DNA of 64,000 nucleotides, from positions 430,314 to 494,313 of the forward strand of contig NZ_JHEG04000001.1 of assembly GCF_000760695.4 (NCBI RefSeq), written 5' to 3'. Below are positions 26,139 to 34,203 of the stretch, piece after piece (within the stretch, counting starts at the first letter, position 1; each line of letters starts with the position of its first letter). This DNA comes from Tolypothrix bouteillei VB521301. GTDB lineage: Bacteria > Cyanobacteriota > Cyanobacteriia > Cyanobacteriales > Nostocaceae. The position numbers were made by a program, and so were the translations under genes. The notes beneath the pieces were generated by a model. It was not told where the DNA came from, made no database searches, and was given only the letters and a program-made list of their open reading frames with translations.

Positions 26139-26162
26139 AACCACTAACCACTAACCGCTAAC
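26139..26162. repeat. Heptamer tandem repeat AACCACT (3 copies)
   Basis: AACCACT, AACCACT, AACCGCT then AAC. It has the same 7-bp period as the neighbouring TTGTTGG array but a different sequence. Confidence 0.75.
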
Positions 26163-26171
26163 AAATTATAC

Positions 26172-26579
26172 TTACTCTTCTTCTAGGTAAATTTCTCCGT
26201 ACTCTTTCCCTGCAATGGGAATAGATTGGTAGCGTATTTTACCTTTAAAAACAACTTTATCTCCCTCTTTTATACCAGTTTGATTGGTAATTACCCATAC
26301 TTTACCGGTAGAGTCGTCAATTTGATATCCCAACCGCTTTAATAAAGGGACTCGTTTCTCAACTTTTCCCTGTACGTAGACTGTTGCATCATCCTCTTTC
26401 GGCGGTTTGATTTCCTGAATGGGGGTGATATTGGCTCCTATTGTATTCCAGCCATATCGACCAAAATTAGTGCAGCCAAACGCTCCTGTCAGAAGGAGGA
26501 CTGTCAATCCCAGGCGTAAGGATAAAACTAGGGCGTACTGATACAAAAACAATATATTTAAATTTTTCATTTTTTGCAT
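26172..26579 (-). CDS. Putative lipoprotein with OB-fold-like domain
   Basis: 135 residues. A hydrophobic N-terminus ends in a lipobox-like LTGAFGC (Cys36), so it is probably a lipoprotein. The mature part, NATVYVQGKVEKRVPLLKRLGYQIDDSTGKVWVITNQTGIKEGDKVVFKGKIRYQ pattern, has the five-strand rhythm of a small OB fold seen in YgdR/NlpE-like and tRNA-anti proteins. ATGs at codon 1 and 4 are both possible. Role unknown. It faces away from folD across a 296-bp region. Confidence 0.65.
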   Translation of the reverse strand: MQKMKNLNILFLYQYALVLSLRLGLTVLLLTGAFGCTNFGRYGWNTIGANITPIQEIKPPKEDDATVYVQGKVEKRVPLLKRLGYQIDDSTGKVWVITNQTGIKEGDKVVFKGKIRYQSIPIAGKEYGEIYLEEE

Positions 26580-26634
26580 AATGATTACCTGTACTTGCCA
26601 ATTTTGGCATCAGGGATCGGCTAGTGACAATTTA

Positions 26635-26673
26635 TATCGGTTAAGTAGCGATATTTTTATCGGTTAAGTAGCG
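26635..26673. repeat. Direct repeat TATCGGTTAAGTAGCG (2 copies)
   Basis: Exact 16-bp copies at 26635-26650 and 26658-26673, 23 bp apart, about 200 bp upstream of folD and 60 bp upstream of the divergent lipoprotein start. It could be a regulator site or a duplication; nothing else is seen in this intergenic region. Confidence 0.6.
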
Positions 26674-26875
26674 CTCGGGGGCGGGATTGACACAATAAGC
26701 CCCAGTTTCCAGTCCCGAGACTCTAATTTTATATTTCTTTACATAGTTGGTTTTATCTTTGCCTACCGACTTACAAGCAATCTGAGAAGATATTGAATGT
26801 GGTGTTTAAACGCGAATGCGAATTGTGCATGAGATGGCAATGCCACTGCGTAGCGTTCTTCTTCTACGAATTGTG

Positions 26876-27754
26876 ATGGATACAAAAACAGCCAAACTTC
26901 TTGATGGTAAAGTTAAGGCAGAAAAAATTCAGCAAGAACTTTCTGCTGTCATTAAAGAAGCTCAACCCAAAATAGGACGCCCGCCCGGATTGGCAGTGCT
27001 GATGGTGGGTGATAATCCAGCATCAGCAGCGTATGTACGTGGAAAGGAACGCGCCTGTAAGAAGATTGGTATTGCATCTTTTGGTAGGCATTTTCCTACA
27101 GAAACGACAGAAGCCGAACTCGAGGAAGTTATTGCTGCACTTAACTCTGATGAGCGAGTGGATGGTATTCTCATACAATTGCCTCTTCCCAATCACTTGA
27201 ATGCCCAGCACTTGCTATATCAAATTGCTCCAGATAAAGATGCTGACGGCTTGCACCCCGAAAACTTAGGACGGTTGGTGCGGGGTGAGGTGGGTTTACG
27301 CAGTTGCACTCCTGCTGGCATTATGAGTTTACTGGAAGAATACAACATTCCCCTACAAGGTAAGCAAGCAGTGGTGGTGGGACGCAGTATTCTAGTCGGT
27401 AAACCTTTGGCTTTGATGCTACTCGAAGCAGATGCTACCGTGACGGTTGCTCATTCGCGATCGCAAGATTTACCCGCGATCGCAAAGAATGCCGATCTTC
27501 TAGTTGCAGCAGTAGGGCGTCCGGAATTCATCACTGCTGAGATGGTGAAACCAGGTGCTGTTGTGGTAGATGTGGGGATCAATCGCGTGACAGACTCAAG
27601 TGGTAACAGTCGCATCGTGGGTGATGTTCGCTTTGAAGAAGTTGCTAGAGTTGCGGAATTTCTGACACCAGTTCCAGGCGGCGTAGGTCTCATGACTGTA
27701 GCTATGTTGATGCAAAACACTGTGAATAGCTACAGGCAAAATTTCAAAAATTAG
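26876..27754 (+). CDS. folD: Bifunctional methylene-tetrahydrofolate dehydrogenase/cyclohydrolase
   Basis: 292 residues from the ATG at 26876; an earlier in-frame ATG would add 20 unconserved residues. FolD interconverts 5,10-methylene- and 10-formyl-tetrahydrofolate with NADP. The catalytic [14 protein letters not shown] (Tyr/Lys), [28 protein letters not shown] and the cofactor loop [16 protein letters not shown] are present. In the C-terminal motif [12 protein letters not shown], a Leu replaces the usual Pro of PGGVGPMT. It is followed by crtE and the PAP2-like gene on the same strand, an order I associate with Nostocales. Confidence 0.96.
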   Translation: MDTKTAKLLDGKVKAEKIQQELSAVIKEAQPKIGRPPGLAVLMVGDNPASAAYVRGKERACKKIGIASFGRHFPTETTEAELEEVIAALNSDERVDGILIQLPLPNHLNAQHLLYQIAPDKDADGLHPENLGRLVRGEVGLRSCTPAGIMSLLEEYNIPLQGKQAVVVGRSILVGKPLALMLLEADATVTVAHSRSQDLPAIAKNADLLVAAVGRPEFITAEMVKPGAVVVDVGINRVTDSSGNSRIVGDVRFEEVARVAEFLTPVPGGVGLMTVAMLMQNTVNSYRQNFKN

Positions 27755-27954
27755 TCATTTATCTTGTGTCAGCAAAATATACCAAATTAGGATTAACAGG
27801 ATTGTTTGCCCTTCAGTGAAGATAGCTAAAATACAATGCATTTCAATCCAAGAGCCAAAATCCATTTATCCAAAATTGGTATCGGCACCAATGACGAATG
27901 ACGCTTTCCCGTAAAATTGTTACGTAGACAACGGAATATCAAGGATAATTAAGG

Positions 27955-28881
27955 ATGGTAGCAGCAGATAACATTCAGACAACTCCACAGGAAGGTAAAT
28001 TTAACCTGTTAGCTTATCTCAAAGAGAAAAAACAGCTTTGTGATGAAGCTTTGGATAAGGCTGTACTCGTGCATTATCCAGAAAAAATATATGAAGCAAT
28101 GCGTTATTCCCTACTAGCGGGTGGGAAGCGGTTGCGACCAATTCTTTGTCTGACTACCAATGAAATGCTTGGTGGTACTATTGAAATGGCTCTACCGACT
28201 GCCGTTGCCGTGGAGATGATCCACACGATGTCGTTAATTCATGACGATCTACCTGCTATGGATAACGACGACTATCGACGCGGTAAGCTGACCAACCATA
28301 AAGTTTATGGTGAAGATATTGCGATTTTAGCTGGAGACGGTTTACTCGCCTATGCTTTTGAGTATGTTGCAACCCAAACTCAAAATGTTCCTGCAGAACG
28401 GGTGCTAAGAGTGGTTGCTCGGTTGGGTCACGCAACTGGAGCAACTGGATTGGTAGGCGGTCAAGTGCTGGATTTGGAATCGGAGGGCAAAACAGATACT
28501 CCTCTGGAAACGTTAAATTTCATTCACACTCACAAGACGGGTGCTCTTTTGGAAGCTTGTGTCGTTTGTGGTGGTATTTTGGCAGGAGCAACAGCAGAAC
28601 AAGAGCAACGCCTGTCTCGCTACTCCCAAAATATTGGGCTTGCTTTTCAAATTATTGATGACATTCTAGATATCACTGCGACTGCAGAGCAATTGGGTAA
28701 AACAGCTGGCAAAGACCTACAAGCCAATAAGGTTACCTATCCCAGTCTTTGGGGAATAGAAGAATCTCGCGCAAAAGCTCAACAACTGATTGAAGAGGCT
28801 TGTACTGAACTCGAACCTTTTGGAGCAAAAGCGCAAGCATTAATTGCGATCGCCCATTTTATAATAACTCGCGATCGCTAG
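27955..28881 (+). CDS. crtE: Geranylgeranyl diphosphate synthase (short-chain prenyltransferase)
   Basis: 308 residues. It condenses IPP with allylic diphosphates to make the C20 precursor of carotenoids, phytol and quinone tails. First Asp-rich motif [16 protein letters not shown] with two residues inserted, typical of bacterial type II enzymes; second motif [19 protein letters not shown] near residue 57 binds [12 protein letters not shown] and [13 protein letters not shown] are conserved. ATG 27955 has a weak ribosome site. It lies 200 bp after folD. Confidence 0.94.
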   Translation: MVAADNIQTTPQEGKFNLLAYLKEKKQLCDEALDKAVLVHYPEKIYEAMRYSLLAGGKRLRPILCLTTNEMLGGTIEMALPTAVAVEMIHTMSLIHDDLPAMDNDDYRRGKLTNHKVYGEDIAILAGDGLLAYAFEYVATQTQNVPAERVLRVVARLGHATGATGLVGGQVLDLESEGKTDTPLETLNFIHTHKTGALLEACVVCGGILAGATAEQEQRLSRYSQNIGLAFQIIDDILDITATAEQLGKTAGKDLQANKVTYPSLWGIEESRAKAQQLIEEACTELEPFGAKAQALIAIAHFIITRDR

Positions 28882-28961
28882 ATAATGAAAATGAATGATG
28901 AAAGACGGCTTTACAAGTCACCATTTATCATTCATATTTCTTTTCATAATTCATCATTTAT

Positions 28962-28975
28962 AATTCATAATTCAT
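28962..28975. repeat. Short heptamer repeat AATTCAT (2 copies)
   Basis: AATTCAT twice, within a longer run of ATTCAT words from 28929 to 28978 in the spacer between crtE and the PAP2-like gene. Confidence 0.45.
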
Positions 28976-28982
28976 AAATAGT

Positions 28983-29456
28983 ATGCAGGACATAAGCGAC
29001 ATTTTAGAAAACCGAGTGCTTTTCGTAGCTCTAATATCTAGTTTGATTGCTCAAGGGCTAAAGCTGGTTATTGAGTTAGTGAAAAATCGCAAACTGAACG
29101 TCAATGTTCTCGTAACTACAGGAGGAATGCCCAGTGCTCATTCCGCTTTGGTGACAGCCTTAGCAGCGGGTATTGGACAAACTTTAGGTTGGGCTTCTTC
29201 CGAATTTGCAGTTGCTGTGGTTTTTGCCATCATTGTCATGTATGATGCAGCAGGAGTGCGACAAGCTGCGGGTAAGCAAGCTCGCATTCTCAATCAAATG
29301 ATTGATGAATTATTCCACGAACATCCAAACTTTAACGGCGATCGCCTCAAGGAATTATTGGGACACACACCCGTTCAAGTTATAGCAGGTTCAGCTTTAG
29401 GTATCACCATATCATGGTTGGCCAGGTCTACCGGCGTACTCGTTGTCAATCCTTAA
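28983..29456 (+). CDS. Divergent PAP2 family membrane protein (DUF212)
   Basis: 157 residues with four hydrophobic segments. The motif TTGGMPSAHSALVTALAAGIG carries the PSAH of acid phosphatase/vanadium haloperoxidase relatives, and VVFAIIVMYDAAGVRQAAGKQARILN is characteristic of DUF212, also found in plants. It lies directly downstream of crtE, so a role in dephosphorylating a prenyl diphosphate is plausible but unproven. Confidence 0.9.
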   Translation: MQDISDILENRVLFVALISSLIAQGLKLVIELVKNRKLNVNVLVTTGGMPSAHSALVTALAAGIGQTLGWASSEFAVAVVFAIIVMYDAAGVRQAAGKQARILNQMIDELFHEHPNFNGDRLKELLGHTPVQVIAGSALGITISWLARSTGVLVVNP

Positions 29457-29522
29457 TCACCTGATAGGAGACAGGGGAGACAGGGGAGACAAGGGAGAAT
29501 AATTCATAACCCTACGACAAAT

Positions 29523-30170
29523 TTACTGCAAGCGTACAGCCGAGCGTAACAGCAAAACTTTTCGACTATCTACCAGTACAGCAGAAAAGCCTTGCTCGCT
29601 TAGCTTTTGCAATGTAGTGTATGCATCTTTTTGGTTATTTGTGTAAACAGCTAATAAGTAAGGGCGTTGCCCGTAGGTAGCAAAACCTACATTTCCTCCT
29701 ACAACTTCCCGTACTTCATTGGCAACTTCCGGACGATTATAGTAATCAACTAGTACAGCATAACCCTCTCCCAATCGCTCCGGTTTGTAGGTGACATTTT
29801 GACCGGGCGTAGCTTCTGTTGGTCGAGTTGTGATGATAGCAGATAGCCCAACAACATTGCTGATGTACCTCGCCCAGCGATTGGCATCGTCTATGCTGCG
29901 AAATCCACCTATCCGCGTCACTGTATCTTTCAAGTACCTACACGTCGTTGTCTTGAGTTCTCCAGGTAACGCACGACGCAATTGATTTTGATTATTTGAT
30001 GTGGGACTAATAACCAATAAAAGGTATTCACCTGCACCAGGTGGTTGACAGACAGGTACATTTTGTGATTGAGCAATGGCGGAATCTACGCCAGCAATTA
30101 AGCTGCTAAATGCTAGCAATAAACTACTGACTAAAGATTTTGTTAACGTCCGGGCAATTGCTTGATACAT
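29523..30170 (-). CDS. Secreted SPOR-like protein, hypothetical
   Basis: 215 residues with a signal peptide (SLVSSLLLAFSSLIAGVDSAIAQ, cleavage after about residue 33). The mature part holds two SPOR-like repeats, ...GEYLLLVISPTSNNQNQLRRAL... and ...VGFATYGQRPYLLAVYTNNQKDAYTTLQKLSEQGFSAVLVDSRKVLLLRSAV, the pattern of beta-alpha-beta-alpha peptidoglycan-binding domains. Conserved in filamentous cyanobacteria. Exact role unknown; binding to denuded peptidoglycan is inferred from the fold. Confidence 0.7.
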   Translation of the reverse strand: MYQAIARTLTKSLVSSLLLAFSSLIAGVDSAIAQSQNVPVCQPPGAGEYLLLVISPTSNNQNQLRRALPGELKTTTCRYLKDTVTRIGGFRSIDDANRWARYISNVVGLSAIITTRPTEATPGQNVTYKPERLGEGYAVLVDYYNRPEVANEVREVVGGNVGFATYGQRPYLLAVYTNNQKDAYTTLQKLSEQGFSAVLVDSRKVLLLRSAVRLQ

Positions 30171-30198
30171 AATTTTATTCTTTTTTCAAATTTATAGT

Positions 30199-30226
30199 GT
30201 AAAGACGCGCCATGGCGCGTCTTTAC
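30199..30226. terminator. 28-bp perfect palindrome, possible terminator or dispersed repeat
   Basis: The two halves, GTAAAGACGCGCCA and TGGCGCGTCTTTAC, are exact complements. It lies 2 bp after the ycf54 stop and 29 bp before the start of the secreted protein. A degenerate copy (3 mismatches) is at 63077-63104. The sequence is a known-looking Nostocales repeat; it can fold as a stable hairpin without a U-tract. Confidence 0.6.
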
Positions 30227-30228
30227 AT

Positions 30229-30558
30229 TTAGGATACGGTAGCAACAGATGCTAAAGCATCAGGGATCGCTGGCGACGGAGCTTGAAATTCGCCAGTGAT
30301 GACGTACTCCAATCTTAGTTTCAACCAGGTAATAAATTGGGAGTCAGTAGAAACAATTGCCACTGCAGGTTGGGGACACTTTGCCTTGATTTGTGCCATT
30401 TGAGGTGCTTCTAGAAAAGCTGGTTCTTTAACCACCCAAAAATCTATTTCTTTTTCTTGTTCGTGATAATGACGGGTTCGTTCTTTAAGAACTTCCTCCA
30501 TGGGTTCTTCTTCTAGTAAAAATCGTTGACTTGCCAAAACGTAATAGTATTTTTGCAT
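30229..30558 (-). CDS. ycf54: Ycf54, assembly factor of Mg-protoporphyrin IX monomethyl ester cyclase
   Basis: 109 residues from the ATG at 30558; the upstream extension was rejected because the family starts at this Met. KYYYVLASQRFLLEEEPMEEVLKERTRHYHEQEKEIDFWVVKEPAFLEAPQMAQIKAKCPQPAVAIVSTDSQFITWLKLRLEYVITGEF is nearly the consensus of the family in cyanobacteria and algae. It is needed for full activity of the AcsF cyclase that forms the fifth ring of chlorophyll. It is transcribed with a pathogen-related-like gene 37 bp upstream. Confidence 0.95.
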   Translation of the reverse strand: MQKYYYVLASQRFLLEEEPMEEVLKERTRHYHEQEKEIDFWVVKEPAFLEAPQMAQIKAKCPQPAVAIVSTDSQFITWLKLRLEYVITGEFQAPSPAIPDALASVATVS

Positions 30559-30595
30559 TTTTCGTCTCTTCTTGCGATCGCACTTTATGATGATA

Positions 30596-31258
30596 CTAAG
30601 TTGTTGTTTGTTTCTTACCAACAGTTAACTTTTGGAGAAACTGACTGTTATCAAAGTAGTGTTCCACCGAAAGAATTTTTAAATCATCAGTGACACGGGC
30701 TATGCTCATACCGACTATCTCCACTGTCTCCCCTGTTGACGGATAATCTTTGTACGAACCGCTAAAAGTTCCCCAATGCCGCCATTTAAATGTTACGTTG
30801 GGGGGACCGGAGAAAACCTCTAAGACTTCCCACAAAAATCCTTTAGGAAATGCCGTGCGGAAAAGTTTCCCCGATGATTCAAAAGTCTCTTCAGAAGCTT
30901 TGTAATCTTCTGTATCCGGCATAAATAGATTATAAGTCCCTGAGTTTATCACATCTGATGCTGTGTATTCTGGACCTCCATTGCTACTCATGCGGAATTG
31001 CTCGTTAACAACAGATAGCCACTGAGAGGGGTTAGTCTTGAAAGATGCTTCCATCTCAAAGGTTCTCACCAAATTTTGCACAATAGCTTCGAGTGAACCT
31101 TCAAAATGGTTAGCTTTACTTTCTTTTGCCAGCCCTTCTTTAGAATCAGTGTAATCTGGTGGAGTTTGAGAACGCCATTCAGCATTCCCACTGTTTGCTA
31201 TAACCGTGTCTCTGTCCTGTACCCAAAGAGGAAGGTTGTTAGATTGTTCTGCGCTCAT
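30596..31258 (-). CDS. SnoaL-like protein resembling plant pathogen-related proteins
   Basis: 220 residues. Segments such as WRSQTPPDYTDSKE, GSLEAIVQNLVRTFEMEASFK, FESSGKLFRTAFPKGFLWEVLEVFSGPPNVTFKWRHWGTFSG and YPSTGETVEIVGMSIARVTDDLKI parallel the barley-type pathogen-related protein family of plants, which has an NTF2/SnoaL fold. The biochemical role is not known. In this window it lies upstream of ycf54 with only 37 bp between, so both are probably cotranscribed. Confidence 0.8.
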   Translation of the reverse strand: MSAEQSNNLPLWVQDRDTVIANSGNAEWRSQTPPDYTDSKEGLAKESKANHFEGSLEAIVQNLVRTFEMEASFKTNPSQWLSVVNEQFRMSSNGGPEYTASDVINSGTYNLFMPDTEDYKASEETFESSGKLFRTAFPKGFLWEVLEVFSGPPNVTFKWRHWGTFSGSYKDYPSTGETVEIVGMSIARVTDDLKILSVEHYFDNSQFLQKLTVGKKQTTT

Positions 31259-31333
31259 AGAAGTTTGAATCCCGATTTAACTTGAGAAATGCAAACAAGC
31301 TTTTGGATTTTCGCATTGACAACCCTTCTATTT

Positions 31334-31353
31334 CAGTTATCAGTTATCAGTTT
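31334..31353. repeat. Heptamer repeat CAGTTAT (about 3 copies)
   Basis: CAGTTAT, CAGTTAT, CAGTTT between pdxJ and the pathogen-related-like gene; again a 7-bp period. Confidence 0.6.
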
Positions 31354-31387
31354 CCACGGGTTACCAGTCAGCTCTAACCGTTCACTG

Positions 31388-32104
31388 TTAAGCGCGCATG
31401 GCTAGTTTCATTTCACGGACTGCTCTTTCCATACCCACGAGCACAGCGCGACTGACAATAGTATGCCCGATGTTCAGCTCTTCCATACCAGGAAAAGTAG
31501 CAATGGGGAAAACATTCCAGTAAGTCAGCCCGTGACCTGCATTCACGCGCAATCCTGCTTGTATTGCTTGCTCGCATCCTTTAGCTAGAAAGGTTAATTC
31601 CTGTTGGCGACTGGTTTCATTTTTAGCTTCAGCATATCTCCCGGTATGAAGTTCAATAAACTGTGCTTGAATCTTGACAGAAGCTTCAATTTGTGCAGGT
31701 TCAGCATCGATAAACAAACTAACTGGAATACCAGCACCTTGCAGTTTATTGACAACGGCTTCCATGCGATCGATTTGACCAACGATATCCAGCCCTCCTT
31801 CTGTAGTGACTTCCTCCCGTTTTTCTGGAACTAGAGTGACATAATCAGGTTGGATATCTAGGGCAATAGCAACCATTTCATCGGTAGCTGCCATTTCCAA
31901 GTTAAGATGAGTTCTGACTGTTTGACGCAGTAAGCGCACATCGCGTTCTTGAATGTGTCGCCTGTCTTCGCGCAAATGCACGGTAATGCCATCTGCACCC
32001 CCTAATTCTGCAAGTACCGCTGCAGCTACGGGGTCTGGTTCCACCGTCCGCCGCGCCTGTCGAATGGTGGCAATGTGGTCTATGTTTACACCAAGTGTAG
32101 CCAA
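31388..32104 (-). CDS. pdxJ: Pyridoxine 5'-phosphate synthase
   Basis: 238 residues. PdxJ joins 1-deoxyxylulose 5-phosphate with 3-amino-2-oxopropyl phosphate to form PNP. Motifs: [62 protein letters not shown] and [10 protein letters not shown], so all phosphate and base residues are present. The start is TTG (32104): no ATG is available at the conserved N-terminus and GGGAGA stands 6-7 bases before it. The family nearly always begins here, so the TTG start is credible. Confidence 0.96.
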   Translation of the reverse strand: MATLGVNIDHIATIRQARRTVEPDPVAAAVLAELGGADGITVHLREDRRHIQERDVRLLRQTVRTHLNLEMAATDEMVAIALDIQPDYVTLVPEKREEVTTEGGLDIVGQIDRMEAVVNKLQGAGIPVSLFIDAEPAQIEASVKIQAQFIELHTGRYAEAKNETSRQQELTFLAKGCEQAIQAGLRVNAGHGLTYWNVFPIATFPGMEELNIGHTIVSRAVLVGMERAVREMKLAMRA

Positions 32105-32239
32105 CCTGAGTCTCCCTGTTTACAATCCTCAGGACTTGATTTTACTGGAAATTGTGAATTTATGGCGTTATCATTTTTATCAGTCCTCCAGGCACGGCAG
32201 AGGTAATTAATGAGTAAAGTGGAATAGAAGACATTTAGA

Positions 32240-32680
32240 GTGAATTATAAATTGAGCAACTCCGAACAACCCTCTAACAGTAGTTTAAGTTTGATTAACA
32301 TTTTAAAACAAGCATCAGATGGTTTGTTGTTTATCAGTGAGTCCGAGTCACCTTTTGAAGTTTTTCTTTGGGATGATTCTGAGCAAAAGGATATTACGCC
32401 GGAGTTGGTTCTTCAAAAAATAGGGCTCCCTTTAGAGACACCTGTTGAAATGGTTGAACTTGACTCGTTTTTTGAAGTTGCGATCGCAGAACAGAACTGG
32501 CATAGTGCAGAAGACAAAATAACTGTCAATAAGTATCAAAATCTTGTGAAAGTTTTGAAAGAAAACCTTAGCGATATCAAAGTCATGCGTTTTGGAACTA
32601 TCAGTATTGATGTTTATATTATAGGGAAAACCTTGAACAATCGTTTAGCAGGGCTGTCTGTAAAAGTAGTAGAAACTTAG
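32240..32680 (+). CDS. nuiA: Nuclease A inhibitor-like protein (NuiA family)
   Basis: 146 residues from GTG 32240. The sequence LINILKQASDGLLFISESESPFEVFLWDDSEQKDITPELVLQKIGLP...FFEVAIAEQNWHSAEDKITVNKYQNLVKVLKENLSDIKVMRFGTISIDVYIIG matches the NuiA family, whose Anabaena member binds and blocks the nonspecific nuclease NucA. The gene ends one base before the end of a NucA-type gene on the opposite strand, a strong functional link. It has no signal peptide, so it would act in the cytoplasm. Confidence 0.9.
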   Translation: MNYKLSNSEQPSNSSLSLINILKQASDGLLFISESESPFEVFLWDDSEQKDITPELVLQKIGLPLETPVEMVELDSFFEVAIAEQNWHSAEDKITVNKYQNLVKVLKENLSDIKVMRFGTISIDVYIIGKTLNNRLAGLSVKVVET

Positions 32681-33526
32681 TTATTTTTTGCGCGTTTTGC
32701 TCTTTAATTTTAAATCACTTATTTGATACTTTTTAGATTCTAAAATATTTTGGATAGAAGGGTTAACCTCAGATAAAAAATCATAACCTGTCTGGTATTC
32801 AATAGCATCAATACTGGTTAAAAATTCAGTCCAAGCAGCATCGCGATTACCATTTGTGTTGGGAGTATCAACAGCAATAATTCTTGTAGATTCATTAATC
32901 CTATTTACACTGTCATTAGGTGCGATCGCTATGATAATTTTAAAAATTCGATCGGGAATAGAAACTTTTCCTTGAGCAATAGTTCCTTTCTGACCGTAAA
33001 CTCCTGCTATGATATACAACTGATTGCCTTGATTGGCTAGAGATCTCTCATAATCTTCCAAACGCGCCCAGTAACCCTGATTGTTATCGGGTGCTTGAGG
33101 AACAATATTTGTCATTAAAAAAGTAGCAGCATTATTTTCAGGATTATTGCTGCGATCGGCAGAAGGTACCATATGTCCTTTATCAAAACCGCTTTTCGTG
33201 TAATCGTTAGGGGTGACACGATACCAGCCTTCCGGAAGGGTATCGTCAGGACGAAAATTATTAGACCTTGGTGCTTCACCCAGCCAAGATTGATTTAATT
33301 CCCAGCTGACCCAGTTGGGAATTCCTTTATCTCTATTGTATGAAAGAACATATTGAGGTTTTTCTATTAAATAATTATTTGGGTCCGTTTGACTGGCATT
33401 ACTTGGATTACCAAATGGTAAGCGAGGGTTAGTAGCAAGCGGTCTTGGAAAAAGAATCGTACATCCGACAACCAGTGTCAGGAGAAGTGTGATTAGCAGA
33501 ATGAGAAGTTTTTTGGAGGCGAACAT
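32681..33526 (-). CDS. nucA: DNA/RNA non-specific endonuclease, lipoprotein (NucA type)
   Basis: 281 residues. The N-terminus is a signal with a lipobox, LLLTLVVGC (Cys22), so the enzyme is probably a lipoprotein in the periplasm or at the outer face. The beta-beta-alpha-metal nuclease region carries FDKGHMVPSADRS (usually DRGH, here DKGH, with catalytic His) and the metal Asn in TNIVPQAPDNNQGYWARLEDYERSL. It degrades single- and double-stranded DNA and RNA. Anabaena NucA is secreted; the inhibitor gene runs convergently beside it. Confidence 0.92.
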   Translation of the reverse strand: MFASKKLLILLITLLLTLVVGCTILFPRPLATNPRLPFGNPSNASQTDPNNYLIEKPQYVLSYNRDKGIPNWVSWELNQSWLGEAPRSNNFRPDDTLPEGWYRVTPNDYTKSGFDKGHMVPSADRSNNPENNAATFLMTNIVPQAPDNNQGYWARLEDYERSLANQGNQLYIIAGVYGQKGTIAQGKVSIPDRIFKIIIAIAPNDSVNRINESTRIIAVDTPNTNGNRDAAWTEFLTSIDAIEYQTGYDFLSEVNPSIQNILESKKYQISDLKLKSKTRKK

Positions 33527-33705
33527 TATCTTCCAATACAGTGTATTGCAGGCGCAGTTTGCAGACAGTTTTTTAGATATTGGGGATTAACGCTTCTCAA
33601 GCACGGTTCTCATTAGAACATCAACCCTAAATATAAAAGCTGCATCGTACCCAAAACGAACCCTTGAGGGCGGGGAGTTAGTCAATGTTACCATTTTAGC
33701 TTAAT

Positions 33706-33759
33706 CCAAAATTCATTTTATATCCGATCCTTTAAGTTAGATATTAGGATGAATTTTGG
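33706..33759. repeat. Imperfect hairpin in long intergenic region
   Basis: Arms CCAAAATTCAT (33706-33716) and ATGAATTTTGG (33749-33759) with a further inner TATATC/GATATT pairing. It is in the 677-bp spacer between nucA and the PEP-CTERM gene. The rest of that spacer up to the CTATACA repeat shows no gene. Confidence 0.45.
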
Positions 33760-33944
33760 GATACAATTTGCTCCTCGCCGTTGTTGAAGAATTAACAACA
33801 TCTGTCTCAAAAATAGTTTTGTATAAAATACAACACAACTTTTTGGGTAACACCACTAAAACACAAACAGAATAAGCTATGTTAGCTTTTTATAAAAATA
33901 ATTCTTTTCAATCTGTATGATAGATAAATTAGTTAAGGGTGAGG

Positions 33945-34103
33945 AGCATCCCTATTTGGAAAAAATACATTTGCGATTGAAATCGCTACTATACAACCTA
34001 AGTCCGCCTACGCGGACTTTTTATTAAGTCCACGTAGGTGGACTTTGTTTGTGTAGCCCCATATTTTTAATATGAGGGCAATTGGCATTCTTAGGGATGC
34101 TCC
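33945..34103. repeat. MITE-like element, CTATACA double-hairpin copy B
   Basis: Terminal inverted repeats GGAGCATCCCTA (33945-33956) and TAGGGATGCTCC (34092-34103) are perfect 12-bp complements, 159 bp overall. Inside is the same structure as copy A: GATTGAAATCGCTACTATACA, hairpin AAGTCCGCCTACGCGGACTT, then AAGTCCACGTAGGTGGACTT and TTGTGTAGCC. It carries no gene. Confidence 0.7.
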
Positions 34104-34203
34104 CTAAAGATGTAGCCAAAGAAGTAACCAAAAGCATCATTCTTTAATTCTGTAAATTTCTACTCTACCTGCTCTCTTCATTTTTCTCTCTAGAGTGATA
34201 TCT

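Noticed and set aside
26082..26144. N-terminal Gln/Thr-rich extension of the Nudix protein
   Set aside because: The extension is pure translation of the TTGTTGG heptamer array, while the conserved family N-terminus starts at 26075.
32240..33526. NucA/NuiA as a classical toxin-antitoxin operon
   Set aside because: The genes are convergent, not one operon, and the nuclease is exported; it is a nuclease with cytoplasmic protection, not a type II TA module.
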